Positions 16,625 through 24,472 of a stretch of DNA of 64,000 nucleotides are shown piece by piece. Within the stretch, counting starts at the first letter, position 1. Every line of letters begins with the position of its first letter. The stretch covers positions 2,220,001 through 2,284,000 of the forward strand of contig NZ_AP024601.1 in NCBI RefSeq assembly GCF_018326425.1, given 5' to 3'. The DNA comes from Polycladomyces abyssicola (GTDB lineage Bacteria > Bacillota > Bacilli > Thermoactinomycetales > JIR-001). Both the position numbers and the translations under genes were made by a program. The notes beneath the pieces are model-generated. The model did not search any database. It saw only the letters and a list, made by a program, of their open reading frames with translations, and was not told where the DNA came from.

Positions 16625-16668
16625 AAAGCAAAACACCACCGGTCAAAAAACCGGTGGTGTTTTGCTTT
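16625..16668. terminator. Bidirectional terminator between the VOC-PNPOx gene and mltG
   Basis: Perfect 18-bp stem AAAGCAAAACACCACCGG/CCGGTGGTGTTTTGCTTT with an 8-base A-rich loop. Both strands have T-rich 3' sides and it sits between two convergent genes. Confidence 0.85.
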
Positions 16669-16715
16669 AAGGTTTGATTGATCCGGAAAAACGGTGTTTG
16701 AATCCACATTCCCGT

Positions 16716-17753
16716 TTATCTTTGGTCTTCCATCTGTTCGTTTTTTCTGCTGCGCTCGATGTTGAGCTGGTGCTCTGCTGGTGTCTCCGCAAAATAATGC
16801 TCATGTGTTCCGTCTTTTTTGGTGACGTAATACAAATAGTTGTGTTTCTCGGGATAGAGCACCGCTTTGAGCGCATCGTCACCCGGATCGGAGATGGGCC
16901 CTGGTGGCAACCCTTCATGACGGTAGGTATTATACGGGCTGTCCACTTTCAGATCTTTGTAGAACAGACGTGTTTTCTGTTTTCCCAAAGCATATTGCAC
17001 CGTGGCATCCACTTGCAATTTCATGTTCTTTTTCAACCGATTAAAGATCACACCCGCAATTCTGGGCAGTTCCTCTTTGACTTGCCCCTCCCGCTCCACG
17101 ATGGATGCGACTGTTACCCATTCGTCGACGGTCAGGTTTTCCTCTTTCAGCCGCTGTCTGACATCCGGCGTCAATCGCCGTTGAAATTGCTGCAACATCA
17201 TGTCCACCGCTTTTTCCGGTTGAATGCCCTTGGGAAAATGATATGTACTGGGAAACAGATATCCTTCCAAACGATAGCGGCGATCCGGTTTATCCGGGAT
17301 TTCCCGGACAAAATCATAAGGATAGGGCGTTTCATTCACGGCTCGCAAAAAATCTTCCCGCTTCATACCGGTTTTCTGTTCCATCAATGAAGCAATTTGT
17401 TCCACCGTATACCCTTCCGGAATGGTCACACGGGAACCACCCGTTTTTCCGGACGAAAACATTTGTAACATGCCATCAAGCGTTTCATCAGGCGGAATTT
17501 CGTAAACACCCGCTTGCAGATTGGTCTTTCCTTTCCACCAGGCATAGGCGGTAAAAAAATAATCTTGACGAATCAGGCCGTTTTCTTTCAGCAACCGCCC
17601 GATCTCAGTGATAGACGTACCCGGAGGAATCTCCAACTGCACCGGTTCCGTGCGGGGTGGAGAGCTAAGCGTATGGTCGACGTAAATATAGGCAAGAATC
17701 GACCAGGCGGCCAAGAGCACAAGTGTAAAAAAGAGATGCATCAGCCACTTCAT
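16716..17753 (-). CDS. mltG: Endolytic peptidoglycan transglycosylase MltG (YceG-like)
   Basis: The 345-residue protein has an N-terminal membrane helix (MHLFFTLVLLAAWSILAYIYV), a LysM-like subdomain (IPPGTSITEIGRLLKENGLI) and the YceG catalytic domain with the conserved Glu in TVASIVEREG, QVDATVQYALG and SPYNTYRHEGLPPGPISDPG. MltG cuts nascent glycan strands at the membrane and so limits their length. AGAGAGGAAG precedes the ATG. In Bacillus it lies next to the ruvX/DUF1292 genes, as here, but a terminator at 17806-17834 separates it from them, so it probably has its own promoter. Confidence 0.93.
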   Translation of the reverse strand: MKWLMHLFFTLVLLAAWSILAYIYVDHTLSSPPRTEPVQLEIPPGTSITEIGRLLKENGLIRQDYFFTAYAWWKGKTNLQAGVYEIPPDETLDGMLQMFSSGKTGGSRVTIPEGYTVEQIASLMEQKTGMKREDFLRAVNETPYPYDFVREIPDKPDRRYRLEGYLFPSTYHFPKGIQPEKAVDMMLQQFQRRLTPDVRQRLKEENLTVDEWVTVASIVEREGQVKEELPRIAGVIFNRLKKNMKLQVDATVQYALGKQKTRLFYKDLKVDSPYNTYRHEGLPPGPISDPGDDALKAVLYPEKHNYLYYVTKKDGTHEHYFAETPAEHQLNIERSRKNEQMEDQR

Positions 17754-17805
17754 CTTGTACTTCCTCTCTTGCGTATTCCACCACTTATGTTAGCACAACT
17801 TACCC

Positions 17806-17834
17806 ATAAAAAATAACGGGGGTTGACCCCCGTT
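17806..17834 (-). terminator. Terminator of the alaS-ireB-ruvX-DUF1292 operon
   Basis: On the minus strand ACGGGGG-TCAA-CCCCCGT (17834-17817) is followed by TATTTTTTAT. Confidence 0.85.
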
Positions 17835-17839
17835 TTTCG

Positions 17840-18142
17840 TCATTGTTCATCAAAATACAACAACTCATCGATCGCCTCGGCCACTTTCTCCCACTCCGCA
17901 TCGTCCTCGACGGGCTCCACCCGCTCGTGTCCCACACGGAACAGGTAAGCATCCTCCTCATGGTTGCCCGCTTCTTGCAGAACAGCATAATGCTCGCCGT
18001 CCACTTCCACCTCGTGAACGATACGATAGACGGTTTCACCGCCGCCATCTTCATCGACCAGTACCAATTCCGGTCCGTATGCATTGCGAAGGGTATGAAC
18101 CTCTTTTCCCAGACGCGGTTCCTGATGGTCCATACGCCTCAA
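17840..18142 (-). CDS. DUF1292 (YrzB-like) protein, second copy
   Basis: A protein of 97-100 residues, acidic, with the DUF1292 pattern: LVLVDEDGGGETVYRIVHEVEVDGEHYAVL, EEDAYLFRV and a C-terminal DDAEWEKVAEAIDELL helix. The function of the family is not known. TTG 18142 overlaps the stop of the preceding DUF1292 gene, while ATG 18133 has GAGG only 3 bases upstream; either start fits. It is a diverged paralogue of the protein immediately upstream and is the last gene of the alaS-led operon. Confidence 0.82.
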   Translation of the reverse strand: MRRMDHQEPRLGKEVHTLRNAYGPELVLVDEDGGGETVYRIVHEVEVDGEHYAVLQEAGNHEEDAYLFRVGHERVEPVEDDAEWEKVAEAIDELLYFDEQ

Positions 18143-18456
18143 CGCCCCGCTTCCTCTTGGTTAAAGTCTTCCGGTTCGGCCATAAAGGTGTTGAACACTT
18201 CTTCCACCATATCCCATTCCGCTTCTTCCTCGATGGGATAGAAGGTCAGTTTGTCATCTCCGTCCTCTTCATACCGAAAGGCATAGACTTCCTGTTCTTC
18301 TTCATCGTCCGCGTCCTCGTCCGCCGGGATAACCAACATGTACTTTTTACCCGTTTCGTCCTGCTCAAATGTGAACAGGATTTCAAACCGGTTTTCGTTC
18401 CCGTCCTCGTCTGGGATTACGATGTATTCCGGTTCATTTGTTTGATGAATGTTCAT
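18139..18456 (-). CDS. DUF1292 (YrzB) family protein
   Basis: The 105-residue, very acidic protein shows the DUF1292 pattern: YIVIPDEDGNENRFEILFTFE, KKYMLVIPADEDADDEEEQE, VYAFRYEEDGDDKLTFYPIE and EEAEWDMVEEVFNTF. The family accompanies ireB and ruvX in most Bacillota, but its role is not established. The start is ATG 18456 with AAAGGAGG 10 bases upstream, inside the end of ruvX (23-bp overlap). Its stop is overlapped by the next gene, indicating translational coupling. Confidence 0.88.
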   Translation of the reverse strand: MNIHQTNEPEYIVIPDEDGNENRFEILFTFEQDETGKKYMLVIPADEDADDEEEQEVYAFRYEEDGDDKLTFYPIEEEAEWDMVEEVFNTFMAEPEDFNQEEAGR

Positions 18457-18877
18457 GATCAGGTATCCTCCTTTGGGCATCCAAGTATCCCTGCAGGATC
18501 CAGGATGCCGCCAATTGATCAATTACACGTTTTCGTTTCTTGCGACTGACATCCCCTGAAATCAGTGTGCGTTCCACCGCGGTTGTCGACAAACGCTCGT
18601 CCCAGAGATGAACGGGGAGGGAGAAACGGCGTTGGAGTTCCTCCGCTGCCGCCTGACACGCTTCACCCCGGGGCCCAATCGACCCGTTCATGTTGCGCGG
18701 CAGCCCCACTACGATCGCTTCCACTTCATATTGGCGGACCAACTCCCCGACGCGCGCCATCCAGTCAGGGGTGCGAGCACGGTCAATTACTTCGACCCCT
18801 TGTGCCGTCCAACCCATCGGATCACTCACCGCCACACCCACACGCCGTTCTCCCACATCCAATCCCAATATGCGCAC
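18434..18877 (-). CDS. ruvX: RuvX/YqgF family pre-16S rRNA nuclease (putative Holliday junction resolvase)
   Basis: The 147-residue protein has the RNase H-like YqgF fold: RILGLDVGERRVGVAVSD with the first catalytic Asp, AIVVGLPRNMNGSIGPR, VHLWDERLSTTAVER with the catalytic Glu, and the final DQLAASWILQGYLD with the last Asp. In E. coli YqgF trims the 5' end of 16S rRNA; resolvase activity has also been proposed. The start is GTG 18877, preceded by AAAGGA at 8 bases; the frame remains open 20 codons upstream but inside the ireB spacer. It lies 13 bp after ireB in the alaS-led operon. Confidence 0.92.
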   Translation of the reverse strand: MRILGLDVGERRVGVAVSDPMGWTAQGVEVIDRARTPDWMARVGELVRQYEVEAIVVGLPRNMNGSIGPRGEACQAAAEELQRRFSLPVHLWDERLSTTAVERTLISGDVSRKKRKRVIDQLAASWILQGYLDAQRRIPDHEHSSNK

Positions 18878-18890
18878 CAATCGAATCCTT

Positions 18891-19157
18891 TCAACGCTCC
18901 GAGCGGGAGTGCAAATAATGTTTGACGAGCTCTTCAATCAGCTCATCCCGCTCCACTTTCCGAATCAAGGCGCGCGCGTTTTTGTGACGGGGAATGTAGG
19001 CAGGGTCTCCGGACAGGAGGTACCCGACAATTTGGTTGATCGGATTGTATCCTTTTTCTTTCAGCGCCTCATACACAATCAAAAGAATTTCTTCCGGCTT
19101 GACTTCCTCCTGTTCCTCCCCCCGAAAGTCAAACTTCATTGTCTCATCCATAGACAA
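18891..19157 (-). CDS. ireB: IreB family regulatory phosphoprotein (YrzL, UPF0297)
   Basis: An 88-residue protein. DETMKFDF at the N-terminus, with the Thr that is phosphorylated by the Ser/Thr kinase IreK/PrkC in Enterococcus, then [33 protein letters not shown] and [14 protein letters not shown] are hallmarks of the family. IreB modulates cell-envelope stress and cephalosporin tolerance in Enterococcus. The start is TTG 19157, chosen because GAGGTG lies 8 bases upstream and the length then equals that of B. subtilis YrzL; the frame continues to 19190 without a ribosome site. Confidence 0.92.
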   Translation of the reverse strand: MSMDETMKFDFRGEEQEEVKPEEILLIVYEALKEKGYNPINQIVGYLLSGDPAYIPRHKNARALIRKVERDELIEELVKHYLHSRSER

Positions 19158-19240
19158 TTCTACAACACCTCTTTTGTTTGGATGGGCCATGTGTACTCTT
19201 TACTTCGCCCCAACAGAACGGATTTCCTTTATTTGCTTTA

Positions 19241-21871
19241 TTAGGCTTCCACCTGTTGCCGTACAAGATCCGGAACCAAACGGAGAGCATCGTTCAATTT
19301 TTCGGGTTGCTTGCCGCCAGCCTGTGCCATGTCGGGACGTCCGCCGCCTCCACCACCGCATTTGGCAGCAACTTCCTTGATCAACTTTCCGGCATGCAGT
19401 CCGGCTTTCACATAGGAAGGTGTCACGGCAGCCACTAATTGTACTTTATCCCCATTGACCGCACCCAATACCACCACGCATTCTTTCATCCGGTTCCGCA
19501 AATCATCAACCATTTGACGCAAACCGTCCATGTCGGAAACGGAAACGCGTGCGGCCAAAACAGGTACCCCGGCAACTTCCTGTACCTGATCGGTCAATTG
19601 TTGGGCTTCCATCCGGCCCAGTTTGGCCCGGAGCGACTCGTTTTCACGGCTCAATTCCTTGAATCGGGCTTGCAAGGCATCCAACCGTTCGACTACTTCG
19701 GAAGGACGCGCTTTGAGACGTTCGGCCGCTTCGTGCAACAGCTGCAGTTGCCCCTCCAAGTAGCGGAACGCATGGCGACCGGTAACCGCTTCGATCCGCC
19801 GCGTGCCGGAACCGATGCCGCTTTCGCTCACAATCTTGAACAATCCGATCTCACCCGTACGATTGACGTGTGTACCGCCGCACAGCTCCAAGCTGTAGTC
19901 ACCCACACGGACAACGCGTACGATCTCTCCGTATTTTTCACCAAACAGGGCCATGGCCCCCATCGCCTTCGCTTCGGCGAGCGGTTTGTGGAACGTTTCC
20001 ACTTCTGTGTTGGCCCAGACATGCTCATTGACCAACCGTTCCACTTTCCTGATCTCTTCTTCCGTCATGGCACCGATATGCGTGAAATCGAAACGAAGAC
20101 GATCGGGTGCCACCAACGATCCGGCCTGGTTGACGTGTTCACCCAGCACGTCTTTCAACGCCCGGTGCAACAAGTGGGTAGCCGTGTGGTTCTTGACGAT
20201 ATCCGCCCGTTTTTCTTCCTCGATTTCCGCCGTTACACGGTCGCCTTTACGGATGACGCCTTCTTCCACGCGAACGGTATGCAGGTGTTCACCGCGGGGA
20301 CCTTTTTGCACGTCTTCCACGCGCAGGCGGGCGCTGTCACTTCGAATCCAACCCTTGTCGGCCACCTGTCCCCCGCTTTCTGCATAGAACGGCGTTTCTT
20401 CCAACACAACGAGGCAGGTTTCGCCTGTGCCCACCATATCCACCAACTGGTCATCATGCACCAACGCGGCCACTCGCGTATCCGTCTGCAAACGGGTATA
20501 GCCGACAAAGGTGCTCTCTACGTCCAACTCTGCGAGCGCTCCGCCCTGCACCTGCATGCTGTCCACGTCCTGCCGGGCGGCCCGGGCGCGTTCGCGTTGT
20601 TCCTCCATCGCCCGTTCGAAGCCTTCCCGATCCACTTCCAACCCGTGTTCCCGGGCGAAGTCTTCGGTCAGATCCACCGGGAAACCGTACGTGTCATACA
20701 ACTTGAAAGCATCCTGACCGGAGATGCGGCCGGTACCTTCCTCCCGGACCTGTTCCACCACCTGTGCCAAAATGTGCAGTCCTTCCGACAGAGTTTCCAA
20801 AAACCGTTCCTCTTCCCCACGGATGACGCGCTCAATAAACGCCTGTTTCTCCAAGGGTTCTGGATAGTAATCTTTCATGATCTCGGCGACGACACCGGTC
20901 AATTGGTACAGGAACGGGCGGTCGACTCCCAACTTCCGTCCATAGCGCACCGCACGGCGCAACAAGCGGCGCAACACGTATCCGCGACCTTCGTTGGAAG
21001 GCAGTACGCCGTCGCCCACAGCGAACACGACGGTACGTATGTGATCGGCGATCACTTTGAGCGCCACGTCCGTTTCCTTATCTTTTCCGTACTCCACTCC
21101 TGCTTCCCGGCACGTGGCCTGAATGATCGGCTGGAACAGATCTGTGTCATAGTTGGTCGGTACGTCCTGCATCACCGAGGCCATCCGCTCCAGGCCCATT
21201 CCGGTATCGATATTTTTCTTCGGCAGCGGTGTGTAGGTGCCGTCCGGGTTGTGGTTGTACTGAGAAAAGACCAGGTTCCAGATTTCGAGATACCGCTCGT
21301 TTTCCCCGCCCGGATAGCACTCCGGATCGCTCGGATCACACAGATGCTCGCCGCGATCATAAAAAATCTCCGTATTGGGTCCGCTCGGCCCTTCACCGAT
21401 ATCCCAGAAGTTGGATTCCAGTTTGACTATGCGCTCATCGGGGATACCCACTTTTTCCCGCCAAATTCGGTAAGCCTCGTCATCTTCCGGGTGAATGGTG
21501 ACTGACAGACGATCGGGGTCCAACCCCATCCATTTGGGATCCGTCAAAAACTCCCATGCCCAAAGGATAGCTTCCTCCTTGAAGTAATCCCCAATAGAGA
21601 AATTGCCCAGCATCTCAAAAAACGTATGGTGACGAGCGGTGTACCCGACGTTTTCGATATCGTTGGTACGGATCGATTTTTGCGCGTTGACGATGCGCGG
21701 GTTGTCCGGCGTCAACCTGCCGTCGAAGTATTTTTTCAACGTGGCCACGCCGCTGTTGATCCACAAAAGGGACGGATCATCCACCGGCACCAACGAAGCG
21801 CTGGGCTCTACTTTGTGCCCTTTCTCCACGAAGAAATCCAGAAACTTTTTCCGTATTTCGGCCGCCTTCAT
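19241..21871 (-). CDS. alaS: Alanyl-tRNA synthetase
   Basis: The 876-residue class II synthetase attaches alanine to tRNA-Ala in the cytoplasm. The catalytic domain (about 1-390) contains [41 protein letters not shown] and [18 protein letters not shown]. The editing domain has [16 protein letters not shown] and the zinc-binding [13 protein letters not shown] (about 570-690), which removes misacylated Ser and Gly. The C-Ala part (about 770-876) has the [15 protein letters not shown] motif. AGGAGGG precedes the ATG by 8 bases. It is controlled by the upstream T-box and leads the operon alaS-ireB-ruvX-DUF1292-DUF1292. Confidence 0.97.
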   Translation of the reverse strand: MKAAEIRKKFLDFFVEKGHKVEPSASLVPVDDPSLLWINSGVATLKKYFDGRLTPDNPRIVNAQKSIRTNDIENVGYTARHHTFFEMLGNFSIGDYFKEEAILWAWEFLTDPKWMGLDPDRLSVTIHPEDDEAYRIWREKVGIPDERIVKLESNFWDIGEGPSGPNTEIFYDRGEHLCDPSDPECYPGGENERYLEIWNLVFSQYNHNPDGTYTPLPKKNIDTGMGLERMASVMQDVPTNYDTDLFQPIIQATCREAGVEYGKDKETDVALKVIADHIRTVVFAVGDGVLPSNEGRGYVLRRLLRRAVRYGRKLGVDRPFLYQLTGVVAEIMKDYYPEPLEKQAFIERVIRGEEERFLETLSEGLHILAQVVEQVREEGTGRISGQDAFKLYDTYGFPVDLTEDFAREHGLEVDREGFERAMEEQRERARAARQDVDSMQVQGGALAELDVESTFVGYTRLQTDTRVAALVHDDQLVDMVGTGETCLVVLEETPFYAESGGQVADKGWIRSDSARLRVEDVQKGPRGEHLHTVRVEEGVIRKGDRVTAEIEEEKRADIVKNHTATHLLHRALKDVLGEHVNQAGSLVAPDRLRFDFTHIGAMTEEEIRKVERLVNEHVWANTEVETFHKPLAEAKAMGAMALFGEKYGEIVRVVRVGDYSLELCGGTHVNRTGEIGLFKIVSESGIGSGTRRIEAVTGRHAFRYLEGQLQLLHEAAERLKARPSEVVERLDALQARFKELSRENESLRAKLGRMEAQQLTDQVQEVAGVPVLAARVSVSDMDGLRQMVDDLRNRMKECVVVLGAVNGDKVQLVAAVTPSYVKAGLHAGKLIKEVAAKCGGGGGGRPDMAQAGGKQPEKLNDALRLVPDLVRQQVEA

Positions 21872-21895
21872 TTGATTTCCCTCCTACGGTTGACT

Positions 21896-22158
21896 CGCAA
21901 AATACAAAAAACCCTCCCGTCCCAGGGACGAGAAGGTTTTCCCGCGGTACCACCCCGATTACCGCCCGCATGATGCTGACGGTCGCTCGTCAAAGGATAA
22001 CGGCTTTCGCCGGCAGGGTTTGCCTGCACTCGGGAACTGGCCGTGCACCTTCCACACCGGGAACGCCTTTCAGCCGCGGGCCTTCCTCTCTGAAACGGGG
22101 GAGTTGGTTCACTCGGTTCCGTCATCGCTTTTGATCACTTGGAAGATCATGCTCGTCC
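21896..22158 (-). promoter_or_regulatory. T-box riboswitch leader of alaS
   Basis: The minus-strand leader carries the T-box core GGGTGGTACCGCGGG (around 21955-21941), which pairs with the CCA end of uncharged tRNA. It is followed by a GC-rich terminator stem around CGTCCCTGGGACGGGAGG and TTTTTTGTATTTTG. The upstream stem I region spans about 22020-22150 and includes ACGGCCAGTTCCC, where GCC would be an alanine specifier codon (inferred). When tRNA-Ala is uncharged the antiterminator forms and alaS is transcribed. Confidence 0.92.
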
Positions 22159-22161
22159 TTC

Positions 22162-22191
22162 ATTATACTACACGAATTGCGCCGTTTTCAA
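22162..22191 (-). promoter_or_regulatory. Sigma-A promoter of the alaS operon
   Basis: On the minus strand TTGAAA (22191-22186), an 18-bp spacer, and TATAAT (22167-22162), placed just before the T-box leader. Confidence 0.8.
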
Positions 22192-22229
22192 ACTCTCTTG
22201 AACCGTTCTCTCACGACTCCGCTTGCCTG

Positions 22230-23294
22230 TCAACGGTGGATCACATGACGAGTCACGTGTTCGATGATCACTTTGCATACGGCAAAAAAGGGAACGGCCA
22301 ATATCATGCCCCAAATTCCACCTACCTCTCCTCCTGCCAACAGAGCAAAAATGATCAACAGCGGATGCAGGTGAAGGGTACGGCCCACAATTTGTGGCGA
22401 AATCACGTTCCCCTCCAACATTTGAATGACCAGATTGATGAGCAAAACAGAGACGACCATCTTTTTGGAGATGGCCAACGCGACCAAGATCGCTGGAATT
22501 GCTCCGAGAAACGGTCCCAGATACGGTACCACATTGAATACCGCCACTGACGACGCCAACAGGAGGGGGTACGGCAAACCGATCCAGCGGTAACCAATGT
22601 ATGCCAATACGCCCACTACCAGGCAAACCAACAACTGACCACGGATATAATTCCCCAACGCCGTGTCGATGTCCCGAAACAAACGGAGAATATTTTTGTG
22701 ATGGCGCACGGGAAAGAAGGCCAACATGCTGCGTTCGATCAATTGCGTGTCCTTCAGCATATAAAAAGCGAGAAACGGAACCACCAACGCAATCATCACC
22801 TGGTTGAGGGTACTGCCGATGCCGCTCAACCAATTCCCAATCCCGTCGGCAACCGATTGTTCCAATCGGTCCAGTGATCGCTCGATCCCGATCTGTACAC
22901 TGTGTGGCAATACTTGTTTATTGTTATCGTACTGATCAATCCAGCTCCGGATCTGCTGATTCCATTGGGGCAAATGTTCGGCCAGCTCTTCCAGCTGCTG
23001 ATCGAACATCGGCACCAGATTCATCACGACGACCACGATCGAAGCGATAAACAATGTGTATATCAGAAGTACGGCCACCGATCGGGGAACGCCCCGTTCG
23101 CTCAGCATGGTGACAATCGGGTGCAACAGATAGGAGATGACCACCGCAAACAAAAAGGGAGTCAATACGGCTTTCAGAAATCCCGCCAGCCCTTGCAGCC
23201 ACGGTCCGATCTGCACAAGCAAAAAAATGATGCCCAAGATCACCAACGTCAGCACGGATATGTACAAGGCCCGTTGTCGCGTGAGGCGCTCCAC
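22230..23294 (-). CDS. AI-2E family transporter (YrrI-type permease)
   Basis: The 354-residue membrane protein has the AI-2E/YdiK layout: two N-terminal helices (LYISVLTLVILGIIFLLVQI, LKAVLTPFLFAVVISYLLHP), a large hydrophilic loop (about 100-180) and a helical C-terminal half with FNVVPYLGPFLGAIPAI and LEGNVISPQIVGRTLHLHP. Members transport diverse small molecules; autoinducer-2 export is shown for only a few. The start is GTG 23294, preceded by GAGGTGGGATCG; the frame extends to 23447 without a ribosome site. In Bacillus a relative (YrrI) also lies next to alaS. Confidence 0.87.
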   Translation of the reverse strand: MERLTRQRALYISVLTLVILGIIFLLVQIGPWLQGLAGFLKAVLTPFLFAVVISYLLHPIVTMLSERGVPRSVAVLLIYTLFIASIVVVVMNLVPMFDQQLEELAEHLPQWNQQIRSWIDQYDNNKQVLPHSVQIGIERSLDRLEQSVADGIGNWLSGIGSTLNQVMIALVVPFLAFYMLKDTQLIERSMLAFFPVRHHKNILRLFRDIDTALGNYIRGQLLVCLVVGVLAYIGYRWIGLPYPLLLASSVAVFNVVPYLGPFLGAIPAILVALAISKKMVVSVLLINLVIQMLEGNVISPQIVGRTLHLHPLLIIFALLAGGEVGGIWGMILAVPFFAVCKVIIEHVTRHVIHR

Positions 23295-23481
23295 CGATCC
23301 CACCTCCCCGGGATCTTCTGATAACAGTATAGTATCTCGTCCCACAGAAATATGTATGACGATATGGAAAAGGTGGGACGCGGTCCCCCTCTTCATCGAG
23401 AATAGGACGGTCCCACCCGGTATTTCGCCCTTCCCGTTCACGTCCATCCGGGAAGAGTTGGCGGAGGAGGGAAAAGGACGG

Positions 23482-23697
23482 TTATCGGGCCCAGCGACGG
23501 ACCATCTGTTTGCCTAAGACCTGCATGAAAATTCGACTCAGCGCCAAATTGGTGCGCATGCGCTTTAACGGGATCATCTGCCAAATTCGGGCCATCCACC
23601 GTCTGCCGCGCATCGGACCGATTCGGCCCGTCATACGACCGGCAATCCAAGTGAGAACGGTGCCGACCGCCAAAGCGGAAAGGATTCGACGCATCAT
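23482..23697 (-). CDS. Small basic protein of unknown function
   Basis: The 71-residue protein has a hydrophobic N-terminal stretch (RRILSALAVGTVLTWIAGRM) followed by a very basic, Arg- and Met-rich remainder (GPMRGRRWMARIWQ...RIFMQVLGKQMVRRWAR). It is probably a single-span membrane protein with a positively charged inner tail. AAAGGAGG lies 7 bases before ATG 23697, so translation is likely. It is the last gene of a group with the zinc-ribbon and PRC-barrel genes upstream. No family recognised. Confidence 0.65.
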   Translation of the reverse strand: MMRRILSALAVGTVLTWIAGRMTGRIGPMRGRRWMARIWQMIPLKRMRTNLALSRIFMQVLGKQMVRRWAR

Positions 23698-23716
23698 AGC
23701 CAATCCTCCTTTCCCC

Positions 23717-23929
23717 CTAAAGGGCGGCTTGATCGGATTCATCCAGGAACAGGTCATTCAGCGAGCTGAGACTGCCGTCTTCTTCCACTTGGAAGACTGC
23801 GGAAATCTCGCCGCCGGCAACTGTGAGTTCGACAAAACAGTTCCAGCAGTAGAACTGATTGGTGCCCACTTTACCCAGATCATGGGAATTGCAACTGGGA
23901 CAGCGAAGCATGTTCTCCCCTACTTTCAC
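23717..23929 (-). CDS. Small zinc-ribbon protein of unknown function
   Basis: The 70-residue protein has a four-Cys zinc ribbon, CPSC (residues about 10-13) and CWNC (about 28-31), then a beta-rich part ELTVAGGEISAVFQVEEDGS and an acidic tail. The start overlaps the stop of the PRC-barrel gene by 4 bp (23926-23929), indicating coupled translation. The ribbon resembles those of nucleic-acid or ribosome-associated small proteins, but no function can be assigned. Confidence 0.75.
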   Translation of the reverse strand: MKVGENMLRCPSCNSHDLGKVGTNQFYCWNCFVELTVAGGEISAVFQVEEDGSLSSLNDLFLDESDQAAL

Positions 23930-24423
23930 TCATCCATTTGCCAACCGACGGCGGGGGCGATCAAAATCTCTTCTCCCCAAATCAAAGGGCACGGGGCGCG
24001 AAGGACTTTCCGTCCCTCCCGCCAATCGGACCACCAACCGTCGGACAGTTCGTACCCTACCAGCGTTCCCGCATTTTCCAAAAAATAGACGTCCTCCACC
24101 ATTCCCAATGCCTGGCCCTGTTCCGTCATCACAGGTCGTCCACGCAATTTTCGCTGTCCCGTCAACATGCCCGTCCATCGCTGGAGCGCTTGAGGTGAGG
24201 AGTAGGGGATTGGTTCGCTGTCCGCCATCACCGCATCCGTACCGATGGCACCAATCAGTTCGGAAGGGAGATACCGTCCAGGTTTGAATACACCGCCGTC
24301 CTCCAGCAACAGCCCGCAAAACCGTTGCATTTCATCAAACAGCAGGTCCCGGACGGTACCCAAATGCCGACCTGTTTGCGCATGATACACCGGCAAACCG
24401 ATGACATCTTGGGATTTTCGCAA
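23926..24423 (-). CDS. PRC-barrel domain protein (YrrD-like)
   Basis: The 165-residue protein has two PRC-barrel repeats: residues about 1-75 (SQDVIGLPVYHAQTGRHLGTVRDLLFD...PSELIGAIGTDAVMA) and about 85-160 (LRGRPVMTEQGQALGMVEDVYFLE...VGYELSDGW). PRC barrels are small beta folds found in RimM and photosynthetic reaction centres and mediate protein or RNA contacts. B. subtilis YrrD has the same arrangement and the same position beside recD2. AAAGGAGGAACTCC-type spacing precedes the ATG. Function unknown. Confidence 0.82.
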   Translation of the reverse strand: MRKSQDVIGLPVYHAQTGRHLGTVRDLLFDEMQRFCGLLLEDGGVFKPGRYLPSELIGAIGTDAVMADSEPIPYSSPQALQRWTGMLTGQRKLRGRPVMTEQGQALGMVEDVYFLENAGTLVGYELSDGWWSDWREGRKVLRAPCPLIWGEEILIAPAVGWQMDE

Positions 24424-24472
24424 AAGGAGTTCCTCCTTTCGCTTTCCTTAGTATGCATTTGCCATCCGGGAC

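Noticed and set aside
19439-21505. 688-codon plus-strand open frame
   Set aside because: It lies entirely antisense to alaS, has no ribosome site and a His/Phe/Arg-rich composition typical of the shadow of a coding frame.
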